Positions 32,921-42,541 are shown, counted from the stretch's first letter. The stretch: 64,000 bases of DNA from Pseudarthrobacter sp. W1I19 (GCF_030817835.1 NZ_JAUSZR010000001.1:3348001-3412000), one strand, 5' to 3'. Translations and numbers: made by a program. Notes: generated by a model from the sequence alone, not told the origin.

Positions 32921-33877
32921 ATGAAGGCTGCCCGGGACGCACGCTCTGCCGCCGTGGTGATCAACGCCGGATCACGCCGGGGGGCGGCACACGAACTCGC
33001 CGTGGACACCATGCGCAAGGCAGGCGTGCCCATCTCCTCCGTCCATCCTGTGCACTCCGTGTCGGACCTGGCCGGGACGCTTGACCGGGTGCTTGCCGAC
33101 GGGCACGACCTGGTGGTTGTCGGCGGCGGCGACGGGACTGTGTCCTACGCCGCCGGCCGGGTTGCCGGCACCAACACTGTGCTGGGTGTTCTTCCGCTGG
33201 GCACCGCCAACGACTTCGCCCGCACGCTGGAGATACCAAGCAATCTTTCCGAGGCCTGCGCTGCCCTTGCCGACGGGAAGGTGGTGGACATCGACCTCGG
33301 CCGGGCCAACGGTGAGCCCTTCCTCAACGTCGCCTCCGTGGGCCTGTCGGTGGCTGTGACGGAAGCCCTCAGCCCACGCCTGAAGCGGTACATCGGGCCA
33401 TTGGCGTACAGCATCGCCACCCTAACGGCTTATGCCCGGCACAAGTCGTTCCGGGCCCGCCTCGAATTCCCCGAGGGCGACCATGAGCCGATGGAGCTCG
33501 AGGACCTGCTTCAGGTGGCCGTCGGCAACGGCAGGCATTACGGCGGCGGCAACACGGTCTCCCCCACGGCCGGGATCGACGACCACACCCTGGACATCTA
33601 CGCCATCGTGGCCGGGCCGCTCCGGGAGCACGTGAGCATCGCCCGGCTGCTCAAGGACGGAAGCTTCATCAAACACGACCGCGTGCACCACCTGACCAGC
33701 CGGGCGGTCCGGCTGGTCACCGACCCGCCGCTGCCCGTGAACCTCGACGGCGAGATTGCGGCCACCACGCCCACCGACTTCACCATCCAGCGCAACGCCG
33801 TCCACGTCGTGGTGCCCCAGGGCAGCAACAGCGCGCTGTTCGACGGACCGGGCGCGGAGAACTGGCCGCCTCTGTGA
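32921..33877 (+). CDS. Diacylglycerol/lipid kinase (DagK/YegS family)
   Basis: A 318-residue kinase. The nucleotide motif is VVGGGDGTVS (Gly68-Thr73), followed by LPLGTANDFAR (Gly94-Asp98), the two defining blocks of the family. LPVNLDGE near the C-terminus is the third. It probably phosphorylates a lipid or a long-chain base using ATP at the membrane. It ends 14 nt before the shared hairpin at 33891 and converges on the GYD gene. A second, divergent copy lies at 51106-52011. Confidence 0.88.
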   Translation: MKAARDARSAAVVINAGSRRGAAHELAVDTMRKAGVPISSVHPVHSVSDLAGTLDRVLADGHDLVVVGGGDGTVSYAAGRVAGTNTVLGVLPLGTANDFARTLEIPSNLSEACAALADGKVVDIDLGRANGEPFLNVASVGLSVAVTEALSPRLKRYIGPLAYSIATLTAYARHKSFRARLEFPEGDHEPMELEDLLQVAVGNGRHYGGGNTVSPTAGIDDHTLDIYAIVAGPLREHVSIARLLKDGSFIKHDRVHHLTSRAVRLVTDPPLPVNLDGEIAATTPTDFTIQRNAVHVVVPQGSNSALFDGPGAENWPPL

Positions 33878-33890
33878 AGCACAAGGCGAC

Positions 33891-33921
33891 GGGCCGCCGT
33901 CGTACATTACGACGGCGGCCC
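33891..33921. terminator. 13-bp bidirectional terminator hairpin, part of a dispersed repeat
   Basis: GGGCCGCCGTCGT (33891-33903) pairs perfectly with ACGACGGCGGCCC (33909-33921) across a 5-nt loop. It lies between the convergent lipid kinase and GYD genes. Its right arm starts repeat copy B. Confidence 0.85.
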
Positions 33922-33955
33922 GCAGGCAAGGTGCCTGACTCCCCTACTGTCCCGG
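33909..33955. repeat. Dispersed repeat copy B overlapping the 3' end of the GYD gene
   Basis: 47 bases matching copy A (28859-28905) in 40 positions by hand alignment. It contains the GYD gene's stop codon (33944-33946) and last codons (PGQ), so repeat and coding end coincide. Confidence 0.6.
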
Positions 33956-34264
33956 GGCCCGGTAGGACGGCGTCTTCTTGGCGGCTTCGTCGAGGTCTTC
34001 CACGGTCAGGAGCGGCTTCAGGCGGACGTTGACGTTTCCCGTCGAGTTGATCAGCAGCGACAGCGCTGCAGCACTCGCATCGTCCGGCGCCTCAAAAACA
34101 CCAAGGACGTCGTAGTAGCCAAAGGCGTAGTAGAAGCTCTCCAAGGAACCTCCCACCGAGTTGAGGGCCTCCGCCAGCGCGTCACGCCGCTTGCTGCCGC
34201 CCTCCTGCATCAGCCCCTTGACGCCCGGGCCCACATACGTTCCTTCAAACAGATACTTCGGCAT
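33944..34264 (-). CDS. GYD domain protein
   Basis: A 106-residue protein beginning MPKYLFEGTYVGPGVKGLM, with the family's GS-x-x-SFYYAFGYYDVLGVFEAPDDASA block, where GYYD is the motif that names the domain. The fold is a ferredoxin-like alpha/beta barrel half; function is unknown. GGAAAGAG precedes the ATG at 34264. The last codons are inside a dispersed repeat. Confidence 0.88.
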   Translation of the reverse strand: MPKYLFEGTYVGPGVKGLMQEGGSKRRDALAEALNSVGGSLESFYYAFGYYDVLGVFEAPDDASAAALSLLINSTGNVNVRLKPLLTVEDLDEAAKKTPSYRAPGQ

Positions 34265-34343
34265 GCTCTTTCCTTCCTATTTTTCATTCCACCCGCGCTG
34301 TGGCGGACGTCTGCCGGCCCGTCCCTTAGCCGGGAGCGCACGG

Positions 34344-35981
34344 CTAAGAATCCCGGGTGAAGGTTCCCAGCCCGGTTCTGTCGTAGAAGTCCAGGGTGAC
34401 GCTGGGCGAGGAGCCGTTGCCTGGTGCAGCAAAGATCGCACCGGCCAGGCCGTTGCCGTTCTCGCCGATGGTCTCGAAGCTGAAGGTATCGCCGTCGAAG
34501 TGGGTGAGGGGGAACGTGGTGAGTTTGTCGGCAGGGCCCATCCGCATGGCCAGCTGCCCGTCCTGCTCGAAGACCACGAGCGGGCCGTAGTAGGGGTTGT
34601 CATAGGTGCCCGTGTAGGCACTGTTCGGTTTGGCAAAGGCCGGCTTGGGCGGAAGTTTGGTGTAATCGACCTCGGGTTTGTCGGCCTCGTCCTGCTGCTT
34701 GAAGAGTCCGGCGAAGAAAGACAGCCAGTCCACGGTGGGTGAGCCATGCTGGGCCGTGTCCATAAAGTCCGCGTTGATGGCTTCCGGAATCCCCTGCGGG
34801 CGGCCGTTGGTCAGGGTCACAATGGCCAGTTGTTCACCGGGAAGCATGGAAACGGCAGTTGCGGCGCCGAGGTTGAACGCGCCCGAATGTCCCAGCGAGA
34901 CACGGCCCTGGTCGTCGTAGGAGACATTCCAGCCCAGCCCGTAAAAACCTGACCGGGCTGCGGGGGCGGACGCTACCCGGGAAACGATATGGGGGACGTG
35001 GGTTGTTTGCAGGGCAGCGGGATCAATGACCGGCTTCCCCTCATATTCGCCGTTGCCCAGCTGCAGCCGGAGCCACTGGGCCAGATCCCGGACGGACGAG
35101 CTGGCACCACCCGCCGGGGCTTCGGAGTCGGGGTCGCGGTGGTATTTCGCCGCCCACTCCTTGTTCCCCACCGGCACATGCAGCACGGCCTTGTCTGCGG
35201 CCTTTTCATAGTCGGCGAGGCGGTAACTGGACGCAGACATGCCCAGCATGCGGAACAGGATCCCGTCCGCCAGGTCCTCCCAGGCCAAGTTCATGGCATC
35301 CGCTGCTGCCTGCCCGCCCTCGGTGAAGCCGAAATTGCTGTAGTTGTAGCTGGACCGGAAGGTATCAAGCGGTTGCTGGTTCAGGTGGGACAGGATGTAG
35401 TCACGGTCGAAGCCGAGGTCCTCCAGCAGGTCACCCGAACCGGTTCGAAGCCCAGTGCGGTGGGACAACAGGTCAGCGAAGGTCGCGTTCCGGGTGACGT
35501 ACTCATCGTTGAGCGCGAAGTTGCTGTTGTATTCGATGACGGGGTCGGTCCATTTGATGACTTCTTGTCCCACCACCCCTGCCACCACGGTGGACGCCAG
35601 GGGCTTGGACACCGAAGCCACCTGGAACACCGTGTCCGGAGTGATCTTTCCGGGCTTTCCGACTTCCCGGACGCCAAAACCCTTGGAAAACACCACCTCG
35701 TCCCGGTACACCACGGCAACGGCCATCCCCGGCAGGCCGGTACTGGCCATGGAGTCCTGGATGAATCCGTCCAGCCTGGCCAAGGCACGGTCTACTTTCG
35801 GCCTGTCCAGCAGCGGTGGAACCTGTCCCGGCGGGGTCGGGAGAAGTGATGCGGGCGCCGATGCACCAACAGCCTGTGCCGATGCCCCGCTGCAAGCGGT
35901 CAGAAAGGGTAAACCGACGACGCCCACCCCGGCTGACTTCAGCAGCGTTCGTCGGTTCGGGAGAAGGGGAGCATTGTTCAT
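34344..35981 (-). CDS. Tat-type lipoprotein serine hydrolase (class C beta-lactamase / DD-peptidase fold)
   Basis: A 545-residue protein. The signal has NRRTLLKSAG with the twin arginine, a hydrophobic core and lipobox LTAC (Cys30), so it is probably Tat-exported and lipid-anchored. The catalytic domain has SVSK (Ser123-Lys126) and YSN (Tyr214-Asn216); the third motif is likely HSG near GHSGAFN (about residue 360). The C-terminal 150 residues form a separate beta-rich domain (YTGTYDNPYYGPLVVFE) as in esterase-type members with a C-terminal lipocalin-like domain. It could be an esterase, peptidase or D-aminopeptidase rather than a beta-lactamase. Confidence 0.85.
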   Translation of the reverse strand: MNNAPLLPNRRTLLKSAGVGVVGLPFLTACSGASAQAVGASAPASLLPTPPGQVPPLLDRPKVDRALARLDGFIQDSMASTGLPGMAVAVVYRDEVVFSKGFGVREVGKPGKITPDTVFQVASVSKPLASTVVAGVVGQEVIKWTDPVIEYNSNFALNDEYVTRNATFADLLSHRTGLRTGSGDLLEDLGFDRDYILSHLNQQPLDTFRSSYNYSNFGFTEGGQAAADAMNLAWEDLADGILFRMLGMSASSYRLADYEKAADKAVLHVPVGNKEWAAKYHRDPDSEAPAGGASSSVRDLAQWLRLQLGNGEYEGKPVIDPAALQTTHVPHIVSRVASAPAARSGFYGLGWNVSYDDQGRVSLGHSGAFNLGAATAVSMLPGEQLAIVTLTNGRPQGIPEAINADFMDTAQHGSPTVDWLSFFAGLFKQQDEADKPEVDYTKLPPKPAFAKPNSAYTGTYDNPYYGPLVVFEQDGQLAMRMGPADKLTTFPLTHFDGDTFSFETIGENGNGLAGAIFAAPGNGSSPSVTLDFYDRTGLGTFTRDS

Positions 35982-36316
35982 AACGAATCCTTGATCCTCA
36001 GGCGGTGAGCACTCATGAGGCCCCAGCCTTCCCGAGCCTTAATAGTGGACCCGGCGCCCGCACCCGTGCAATGGGCTGCTGGGACGAGCCTCCCCTAAAT
36101 CGGAGCACCCGCGGGGAGAGCGGCTACCTCATGATCCCGCAGGGACCTTTGGCCTATCGCTTACCGGATCCATGTGCAGTAGGTTGGGCGTACGCCGTAT
36201 GAACAGGGTGCTGCTGGGCACCGTTATTTCCGGCTGTCAACGCTTGGCTCAACTCGTCAGGCCTGCATGGACAGTGCTGTCCACGCCAACGCCCAGTAAC
36301 TTCAGAGAAGCCCATC
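35982..36316. other. Divergent intergenic region
   Basis: About 335 bases between the serine hydrolase and the DUF2306 gene. It holds the promoters for both. No operator, hairpin or gene was seen with confidence. Confidence 0.4.
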
Positions 36317-37009
36317 ATGGCAACTGCAACCATTCCCCGTATCCGTCCCAACCCCAGGTTCGGGTGGCTCGTGCCCGCCGCCCTGATTCTCCTCAGCCTC
36401 GTGCCCATCATCGCCGGGGCCGTCCGTATCACCGATCTGACGGGTGGCCAGATCAGGCCGGACAACGCCCGGTTCTTCGATGCGCCCATCCCCGTGCTGA
36501 TCCACATCCCCGCCGTCACCCTGTACCTGGTTCTGGGCGCGTTCCAGTTCGTTCCCCCGCTGCGCCGGGGCAAGCGCGGCAGGCCGAGCTGGCACAAAGT
36601 CGCCGGCCGCATCCTTGCCCCCACAGGTTTGCTCGCTGCCCTGTCCGGTTTGTGGATGGCGGTATTCTACGACCTCCCGCCCCTGGACGGGACCCTGCTG
36701 CTTGTCCTTCGGTTGGTGTTCGGGTCCGCGATGGTGGCGTTTATTGCCCTGGGATTCATTGAGGTGCGCCGCAGGAACTACGTCCGGCACAGCGAGTGGA
36801 TGTCCCGGGCGTACGCCATCGGCATCGCCCAGGGAACCATCGTTGTGGTGACCATTCCCTGGATCGTCCTGGTGGGGCCGGTGACCGAGCTGAGCCGGGC
36901 GCTGCTGATCGGCGCCTCCTGGGTGCTCAGCCTGGTTGTGGCCGAATACTTCATCTACCGGCGCGCGCACGCATCCGGACGGAACCCCCGCGCTATCAAG
37001 CCGGCCTAG
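36317..37009 (+). CDS. DUF2306 membrane protein
   Basis: A 230-residue protein with six to seven membrane helices. HIPAVTLYLVLGAFQFVP (about 58-75), WHKVAGRIL with a conserved His, then RHSEWMSRAYAIG with another His, match DUF2306. The histidines at the ends of helices 2, 3 and 5 suggest a haem- or metal-binding membrane core, as proposed for related cytochrome-like families; this is inference. It converges on the DUF1003 gene with 6 nt between stops. Confidence 0.82.
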   Translation: MATATIPRIRPNPRFGWLVPAALILLSLVPIIAGAVRITDLTGGQIRPDNARFFDAPIPVLIHIPAVTLYLVLGAFQFVPPLRRGKRGRPSWHKVAGRILAPTGLLAALSGLWMAVFYDLPPLDGTLLLVLRLVFGSAMVAFIALGFIEVRRRNYVRHSEWMSRAYAIGIAQGTIVVVTIPWIVLVGPVTELSRALLIGASWVLSLVVAEYFIYRRAHASGRNPRAIKPA

Positions 37010-37015
37010 GCCTGC

Positions 37016-37462
37016 CTACGCCTCTTGGGTGTCTGCGCGGCCATGGAGGTGCAGGCCCTCGAACGCCGCGACCTTCTTCAGCTCCTGCAGGATCGCGAGC
37101 TGCTCACGGTTGATGGCTATCAGAAGTTCGATCTCTTCCTTGGCCTTGGTGTTGGTGTCGTAGTCGTGCTGGGCCATGGCCGCGGCGATGGCGTCCTGCC
37201 GTTTGGCGGCGATGAGCAGTATGGCGCCCTGGAGTCCTGCCAACATGGAGAGCAGGAGGTTCAGGAGGATGTAGGGGTATGGGTCCCAGGCCTGGGTGGC
37301 CAACGCCCAGGTGTTGATTGCGGCCCAGATGAACATGAACCCGATGAAGCTTCCAACGAACGGCCAGCTTCCCATGCCGTTGCGCATGACGTCAGCCGCC
37401 CGTTGCCCCCTGGTGAGAGAGGCCTTGTGTTTGTCATGCCAGGTCTTCTGTTGATGGTTCAT
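37016..37462 (-). CDS. DUF1003 membrane protein
   Basis: A 148-residue protein with two membrane helices (about 33-55 and 67-87). WPFVGSFIGFMFIWAAINTW and DPYPYILLNLLLSMLAGLQGAILLIAAKRQD match DUF1003 closely, including the DPyPfilLNl motif. A coiled-coil tail (about 95-135) follows, with the charged KAKEEIELLIAINREQ. It is 62 nt downstream of the P-type ATPase stop. Function is unknown; members often accompany cation transporters, which fits here. Confidence 0.87.
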   Translation of the reverse strand: MNHQQKTWHDKHKASLTRGQRAADVMRNGMGSWPFVGSFIGFMFIWAAINTWALATQAWDPYPYILLNLLLSMLAGLQGAILLIAAKRQDAIAAAMAQHDYDTNTKAKEEIELLIAINREQLAILQELKKVAAFEGLHLHGRADTQEA

Positions 37463-37524
37463 GACTCAGACTAAGCCTCCGGTCCACGCCGCGGGGTGCA
37501 CGGTGGTTCCGCGGATTTGCGATC

Positions 37525-39963
37525 CTAGGCAGTATGGGCGCGGTCCCTGCTGAGGTACCGTCTGTGTGCCCGATGGAGGAGTTCGACGGCGAGGCACCCG
37601 GCGAGGGCGATCAGCGCCGTCGCTGTCAGGTGTTCTTGTTCGGGCAGGGTGAAATCAAAAAAATCGCGGAGCAGCGGCACTGTCAGCAACATGGCAAGAG
37701 CGGCATACATCACGCCAACAATTAACATCCGCCAGCGGTTCAAGGGGCGCGAGAGAACCACCAACACCCACAAGGCGATAAGGGTCAGGACAAGAACGGA
37801 ACCAGTCCGGACGGCGGGCCCGGTGCCCTGACCGGCCAACAGGGCATAGGCGTTGATGCTGAGGACGGCGAGCGCGATGATGAGCCCGGCAGGGACAGCG
37901 AAGGACAGTGAGCGCTTCAGGAATCCGGCCCGGTAGCGGCGGGTGTTCGGCATCAGCGCCAGGAAGAAGGCCGGAATTCCGATGGTGATGCCGTCCGTGG
38001 CGGACAGCTGGCGGGGAAGGAATGGAAATCCCCAGAGCAGCGCCCCGAACGTGACCGAGAGGATGACGGCGTAGGCGGTTTTGGCCAGGAACAGCATGGA
38101 GACCCGTTCGATGTTCGCGATCACCTGCCGGCCTTCCGCGACCACCCCCGGGAGCCTGTCGAATCTGCCGTCCAACAGGACGAGCCGCGATACGGCTTTG
38201 GTCGCGGCGGCGGCGGAGTCCATGGCGATGCCGATGTCCGCTTCCTTCAAGGCCAGGGCATCGTTGACGCCGTCACCGGTCATGGCCACCACGTGCCCTC
38301 GCCGTTGCAGCGCCCGGACCATGTCCTTCTTCTGTGCAGGAGTGACCCGGCCGAAGACGGTGTGCTGCTCCATGACATCAGCCAACTCATCGGGATCTTC
38401 GGGCAGCTCCCGGGCGTCGAAGCCTCCATCGGTTTCCACCCCTACCTCCCGGGCAACAGCTGTCACGGTCCGGGGATCGTCACCGGAAATAATTTTCAAC
38501 TCCACGCCCTGGTCCCGGAAATAGGACATCGTCTGCGCGGCGTCCGGACGGACCTGCTCACGAAAGGTCAAAAGTACGGCGGGAGCGGCCTGGGCCGGAA
38601 GCACTTCTTCGTTGTCGTTTCGGGTGAAGCTTGTTCCGGGGGCGTGTGCGAGCACTAGTGTCCGTAATCCTGTGGAGGCAAGTCCGGCGGCCGTCCGGAG
38701 GGTACTGTCAGGCTCGGGCGTTCCCGGGAGAAGGACAATCTCCGGGGCCCCCAGCAGCCATGTCCCGGCCATGGTGGTGCCGGCAGGGAAGCTGACGGCG
38801 CTCCACTTCCTGCCGGACGAAAAGGGCACTGAATCGAGCGGACGGAGCGTATCCGCGGGAAACGCTTCCGTGAGGCACCGGGCGGTGGCGTTGGCGTTCG
38901 GGTCGGCGCCAAACCATCCAAGCGCCCGCTTCCATCCTGCCGGTGCTTCTGTATCCAACTCGTGGACGGCGTCGAAGACGATCCTGCCCACGGTGAGGGT
39001 CCCGGTCTTGTCCAGGCACAGAACGTCCACCCGGGCAAGGCCCTCCACAGCAGCAAGTTCCTGGATGAGCACCTTCTGGCGTGCCAGCCGGACGGCGCCC
39101 ACAGCAAAGGCGACGCTCGTCATCAGGACCAGGCCCAGCGGAATCATGGCTATGACGCTGGCGACGGCGCCCACGGACGCAGTCTTCCAGGTTCCCGTTG
39201 CTATGGCCTGCTGCCATCCGCCCTGGCCCTGCATCTGCCCGTTGACGACGATGGCCATGATGGGCAGTAGCGCCAGGGTGATCCACCGAAGAATCCGGTC
39301 AAGCCCCCGGCGGATCTCCGACTGCACCAGGGAGAACCGCTTCGCCTCGGCTGTCAGGCGGCTCGCGAACGACTCCGCGCCCACGCGGGTCACCACAGCC
39401 CTTCCCTGGCCGGAGACGATGCTGGAGCCGGACAGCACTTCAGCACCGGCAGCTTTCTGCACGGCGTCCGATTCGCCGGTCAGCAAAGACTCATCGACCT
39501 CCAGGCCGTCGGCGTCCAGAATCACCCCATCCGCGGGGACCTGGTCTCCGGCGCGGAGGACCAGCACATCGTCGCGGACGACGTCTTCGATATGGATCTC
39601 CTGAACCGCGCCGTCCCGGAGCACCCGTGCCCGCGGGGAGTTCAGGACGGCCAGGCGGTCCAGTGACTTTTTGGCCCTGTATTCCTGGACGACACCGATG
39701 AGGGCGTTGCTGACGGCCGCGAATCCGAACAACGCGTCCCGCCACTGGCCGAGCAAAAGCAGCAGCACGAAGCTGCCGGCAACGATGGCATTGAAGAGAG
39801 TCAGGACGTTGGCCCGGAAAATGTCCCAAAGGCTCCGGCTGGAATCATTTGACGTGACGTTGGTCAATCCGGATTCGATGCGCACGGCAACATCGTCAGT
39901 GGACAGTCCTGCCCTTTCCGACAGGTGCGCCATGCGGACAGCCGCGTGCTCTTGCCCGGTCAT
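37525..39963 (-). CDS. CtpE-like cation-translocating P-type ATPase lacking the M4 glutamate
   Basis: A 812-residue P-type ATPase from ATG 39963. TGES (162-165), the phosphorylated Asp318 in DKTGTL, and GDGVND in the P-domain are present; eight to ten membrane helices. The order and MVPEGLVLMT-like region resemble CtpE, a mycobacterial calcium-type ATPase. Here the M4 motif reads IPLGLVLMTS (Pro275-Leu278), with Leu276 where PEGL ATPases have Glu. That Glu is a transport-site ligand in calcium pumps, so ion specificity may be altered. An upstream in-frame start at 40074 would overlap the dehydrogenase gene and lacks a ribosome site. Confidence 0.85.
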   Translation of the reverse strand: MTGQEHAAVRMAHLSERAGLSTDDVAVRIESGLTNVTSNDSSRSLWDIFRANVLTLFNAIVAGSFVLLLLLGQWRDALFGFAAVSNALIGVVQEYRAKKSLDRLAVLNSPRARVLRDGAVQEIHIEDVVRDDVLVLRAGDQVPADGVILDADGLEVDESLLTGESDAVQKAAGAEVLSGSSIVSGQGRAVVTRVGAESFASRLTAEAKRFSLVQSEIRRGLDRILRWITLALLPIMAIVVNGQMQGQGGWQQAIATGTWKTASVGAVASVIAMIPLGLVLMTSVAFAVGAVRLARQKVLIQELAAVEGLARVDVLCLDKTGTLTVGRIVFDAVHELDTEAPAGWKRALGWFGADPNANATARCLTEAFPADTLRPLDSVPFSSGRKWSAVSFPAGTTMAGTWLLGAPEIVLLPGTPEPDSTLRTAAGLASTGLRTLVLAHAPGTSFTRNDNEEVLPAQAAPAVLLTFREQVRPDAAQTMSYFRDQGVELKIISGDDPRTVTAVAREVGVETDGGFDARELPEDPDELADVMEQHTVFGRVTPAQKKDMVRALQRRGHVVAMTGDGVNDALALKEADIGIAMDSAAAATKAVSRLVLLDGRFDRLPGVVAEGRQVIANIERVSMLFLAKTAYAVILSVTFGALLWGFPFLPRQLSATDGITIGIPAFFLALMPNTRRYRAGFLKRSLSFAVPAGLIIALAVLSINAYALLAGQGTGPAVRTGSVLVLTLIALWVLVVLSRPLNRWRMLIVGVMYAALAMLLTVPLLRDFFDFTLPEQEHLTATALIALAGCLAVELLHRAHRRYLSRDRAHTA

Positions 39964-40030
39964 CCCGGTTCCCGCATCCAGCGCGGTGACATCCCTGAGC
40001 GCCCGGCCACGGTCCGGGGCGGGGCCATCT

Positions 40031-41121
40031 TCATGTGGCTGCTTCCTGCCGTGCCTCCGTGGTTGCACTCGCATTGAGCATCACCTTCAGTGCCTTGGTT
40101 TCGGCGGCCCGGGAAAAGGTGTCGTACGCCTTTTCGATGTCGTCGAGGTCGAACTCGTGACTGACGAACGGGTCCACCTGCAGCTTTTTCTGTGCGACGA
40201 GCTTGAGTAGCGTGCCGGTGGTGTTCGTATTCACCAGCCCCGTGGTGATGGTGATGTTCGAGATCCAGAGTTTGTCCAACGGCAGGTCAGCACCTTTGCC
40301 ATGTACGCCCACATTGGCCACGTGGCCGGCGGGCCTGACAATGTCCAGCACCATGGCAAAGGTCTCCGGTATACCCACTGCTTCAATGGCTACGTCGACG
40401 CCGAGACCATCCGTGAGGGCGAGCACCTGACCCTTCCAGCCAGCATCGGTGGACACCACGCCGTCCGTGGCACCAAACCGTTTGGCCTGCTCCACCCGGT
40501 TCCGGTCCACGTCCACCGCGATGATGCGGGATGGACCGTAGAGTCCCGCGGTGGTGATCGCCGCCAGTCCAACGGGACCTGCACCCACCACGGCGACGAC
40601 ATCACCGGGCTTGACGGCCCCGTACTGCACTCCGATCTCGTGGCCGGTGGGCAGGATGTCGGACAGCATCGTGCCCGCCTGGGTGTGACGCCGTCGGGCA
40701 TTTTGTACACGGAAGTCTCGGCGTACGGGACGCGCACAAACTCGGCCTGTGTCCCGTCGATGAGGTGCCCAAGAATCCAGCCGATCCCGGCGGCCCCCTC
40801 CTCACCCAGACAGTGGGCGAAAACTCCCTGCTTGCAGTAATCGCAGTGCCCGCACGCGGAGATACACGAGATGATCACCCGGTCACCGGTCACGAGGCCG
40901 GTGACCGCGGACCCCACTTCAGTGATCGTGCCCACGCCCTCGTGCCCGAGGATGCGGCCGCGCTCCACTGCCGGCACGTCGCCCTTGAGGATGTGCAGGT
41001 CCGTCCCGCAAATGGTGGTTGTTTCGACTTTCACGATGACGTCGGTCGGTTTCCGGATCTTGGGATCGGGTACCTCTTCCCATGCCTTCTGGCCAGGACC
41101 GTGGTAGACAAGTGCCTTCAT
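40031..41121 (-). pseudogene. Zinc-dependent MDR dehydrogenase with a 1-nt deletion
   Basis: The 5' part (41121 to about 40681, 147 codons) encodes an MDR enzyme with catalytic zinc residues (ICGTD, GHE) and structural cysteines (ACGHCDYCKQG...HC). The frame then runs out of phase. The 3' part (from about 40680 down to 40031) continues in the next frame as ML-SDILPTGHEIGV...GAGPVGLAA, the coenzyme domain. Adding one base between 40681 and 40680 gives codons P-(E/Q/K)-A-G-T-M-L-S-D and a 363-residue protein of normal length. A true deletion or a sequencing error cannot be distinguished here. Family: threonine-dehydrogenase/formaldehyde-type COG1063. Confidence 0.85.
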
Positions 41122-41382
41122 CGTCGTTCCTTCGATCGGCCAAGGCGCCCCCGCCTGGGAGCTGCGTTCGGCGGCATCGCTGACTGCACGAGTTGCCCTA
41201 AGCGTACGTCCGGCCTCCCCGCCCCACGCAAGGGGACCATTCGGTTCGGGCCGCAGCCTGAAGTCGAGGACCGGCAGTCACGGTCAGAATGAGCATGACT
41301 TGTGGACTCTTTCGCCGGTGAAGGGGCACACACTGGGAAGAGGAGGGGGCCCACCCCGCCACCGGCCAGGACGCGAGATGAC

Positions 41383-42541
41383 ATGAGAATACTGTTTGCC
41401 CTTTTTCTCGGCCTCCATGGTCTACTTCATCTGCTGGGTGCAGCGAAGGGGCTCGGGCTCGCCGACGTTGCCCAGCTAACCCAGCCAATCACCCAGCCCG
41501 AGGGCGTTCTATGGCTTCTCGCAGCGGTACTGCTCCTCGCCACCGCGATCTCCCTGTTCGTCCTGCCCCGGTTGTGGATGGTGATCGGCATTTCCGCGCT
41601 CATCATGTCCCAGCTTACGATTAGTCTTTCGTGGGCTGACGCCGGGTACGGGACCATCCCGAACATCATCCTGCTTGCCGGACTGGTCTTCGGGTTTCTG
41701 TCCTCGGGGCCCCGGAGCTTCCGCGCCGAGTACAACCGTGAGGTCGCACAAGACCTGGCCCGATCCGTCCCCACGCCGCTGCTCACCGAGGCCGACCTCG
41801 TGCACCTCCCCGCCGTGGTGCAGCGCTACATCCGCCGCAGTGGCGCTGTGGGTTTACCCAAAGTCCAAAATTTCTCGGCCCGCTATCACGGACAGATCCG
41901 CAGCGGGCCGGACTCGTCCTGGATGTCCTTCACGGGCCGGCAGCAGAACGCCTACGACCGTCCCTCACGCCTGTTCCTCATGGACGCCTCAAAATCCGGA
42001 GTGCCCTTCCAGGCCTTCCACCGTTTTGTCGGCCCCTCCGCGACGATGAGGGTCAAAGTCGCCTCACTCGTCACTTTGGTGAACGCGGCTGGCCCGGAGA
42101 TGGACGAGGCGGAGACAGTCACCCTTTTCAACGATCTTTGCGTCCTGGCGCCGGGCGCGTTGATCGCCGGCAGCATTGAATGGCGCGAGATCGATCAGGA
42201 GTCGGTGGAAGCGTCCTTTACCAATACCGGCCGCACCATCCACTACCAATACCGGCCGCACCATCCACGCAATCCTCTCGTTCAATGAGCTCGGGGAACT
42301 GATCAACTTCGTTGCCGATGGACGAGGCGCAGCGTCGTCGGATGGACGATCATTCACCAAAATGCGGTGGTCCACTCCGTTGACTGCCTACCGGAGCTTC
42401 GGAGTGCACCGGCTCATGGGTTCCGGCGAGGGAATCTGGCACGCACCGGCAGGGAACTACTCCTACCTGCGCTTTGTCCTGGATTCGATCGAGTACAACG
42501 TGGCCAGACCGCCCCTATTGCAAGGCTGGCCCCCTGTGTAG
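41383..42541 (+). pseudogene. DUF6544-type membrane protein disrupted by a 25-bp tandem duplication
   Basis: Four membrane helices at the N-terminus (about 1-105) are followed by a soluble domain with VQNFSARYHGQIRSGP, SWMSFTGRQQ, FHRFVGPSATMRVKV and RSFTKMRW...YRSFG, as in DUF6544 proteins. The frame breaks at 42219-42268, where a 25-base unit occurs twice in tandem. Removing one copy restores an open frame of 378 codons (377 residues) and the sequence ...FTNTGRTIHAILSFNELGEL. Because 25 is not a multiple of 3, the duplication alone explains the frameshift. Start ATG 41383 is chosen at the first membrane helix. Confidence 0.85.
42219..42268 (+). repeat. 25-bp tandem duplication
   Basis: 42219-42243 and 42244-42268 are identical and adjacent (TACCAATACC...CATCCAC). 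The unit is long enough for slipped-strand gain and loss, so the gene could be reversibly switched. Confidence 0.95.

Noticed and set aside
36154..36624. Minus-strand frame of 156 codons over the DUF2306 start
   Set aside because: Antisense to the membrane protein; no ribosome site and no domain.
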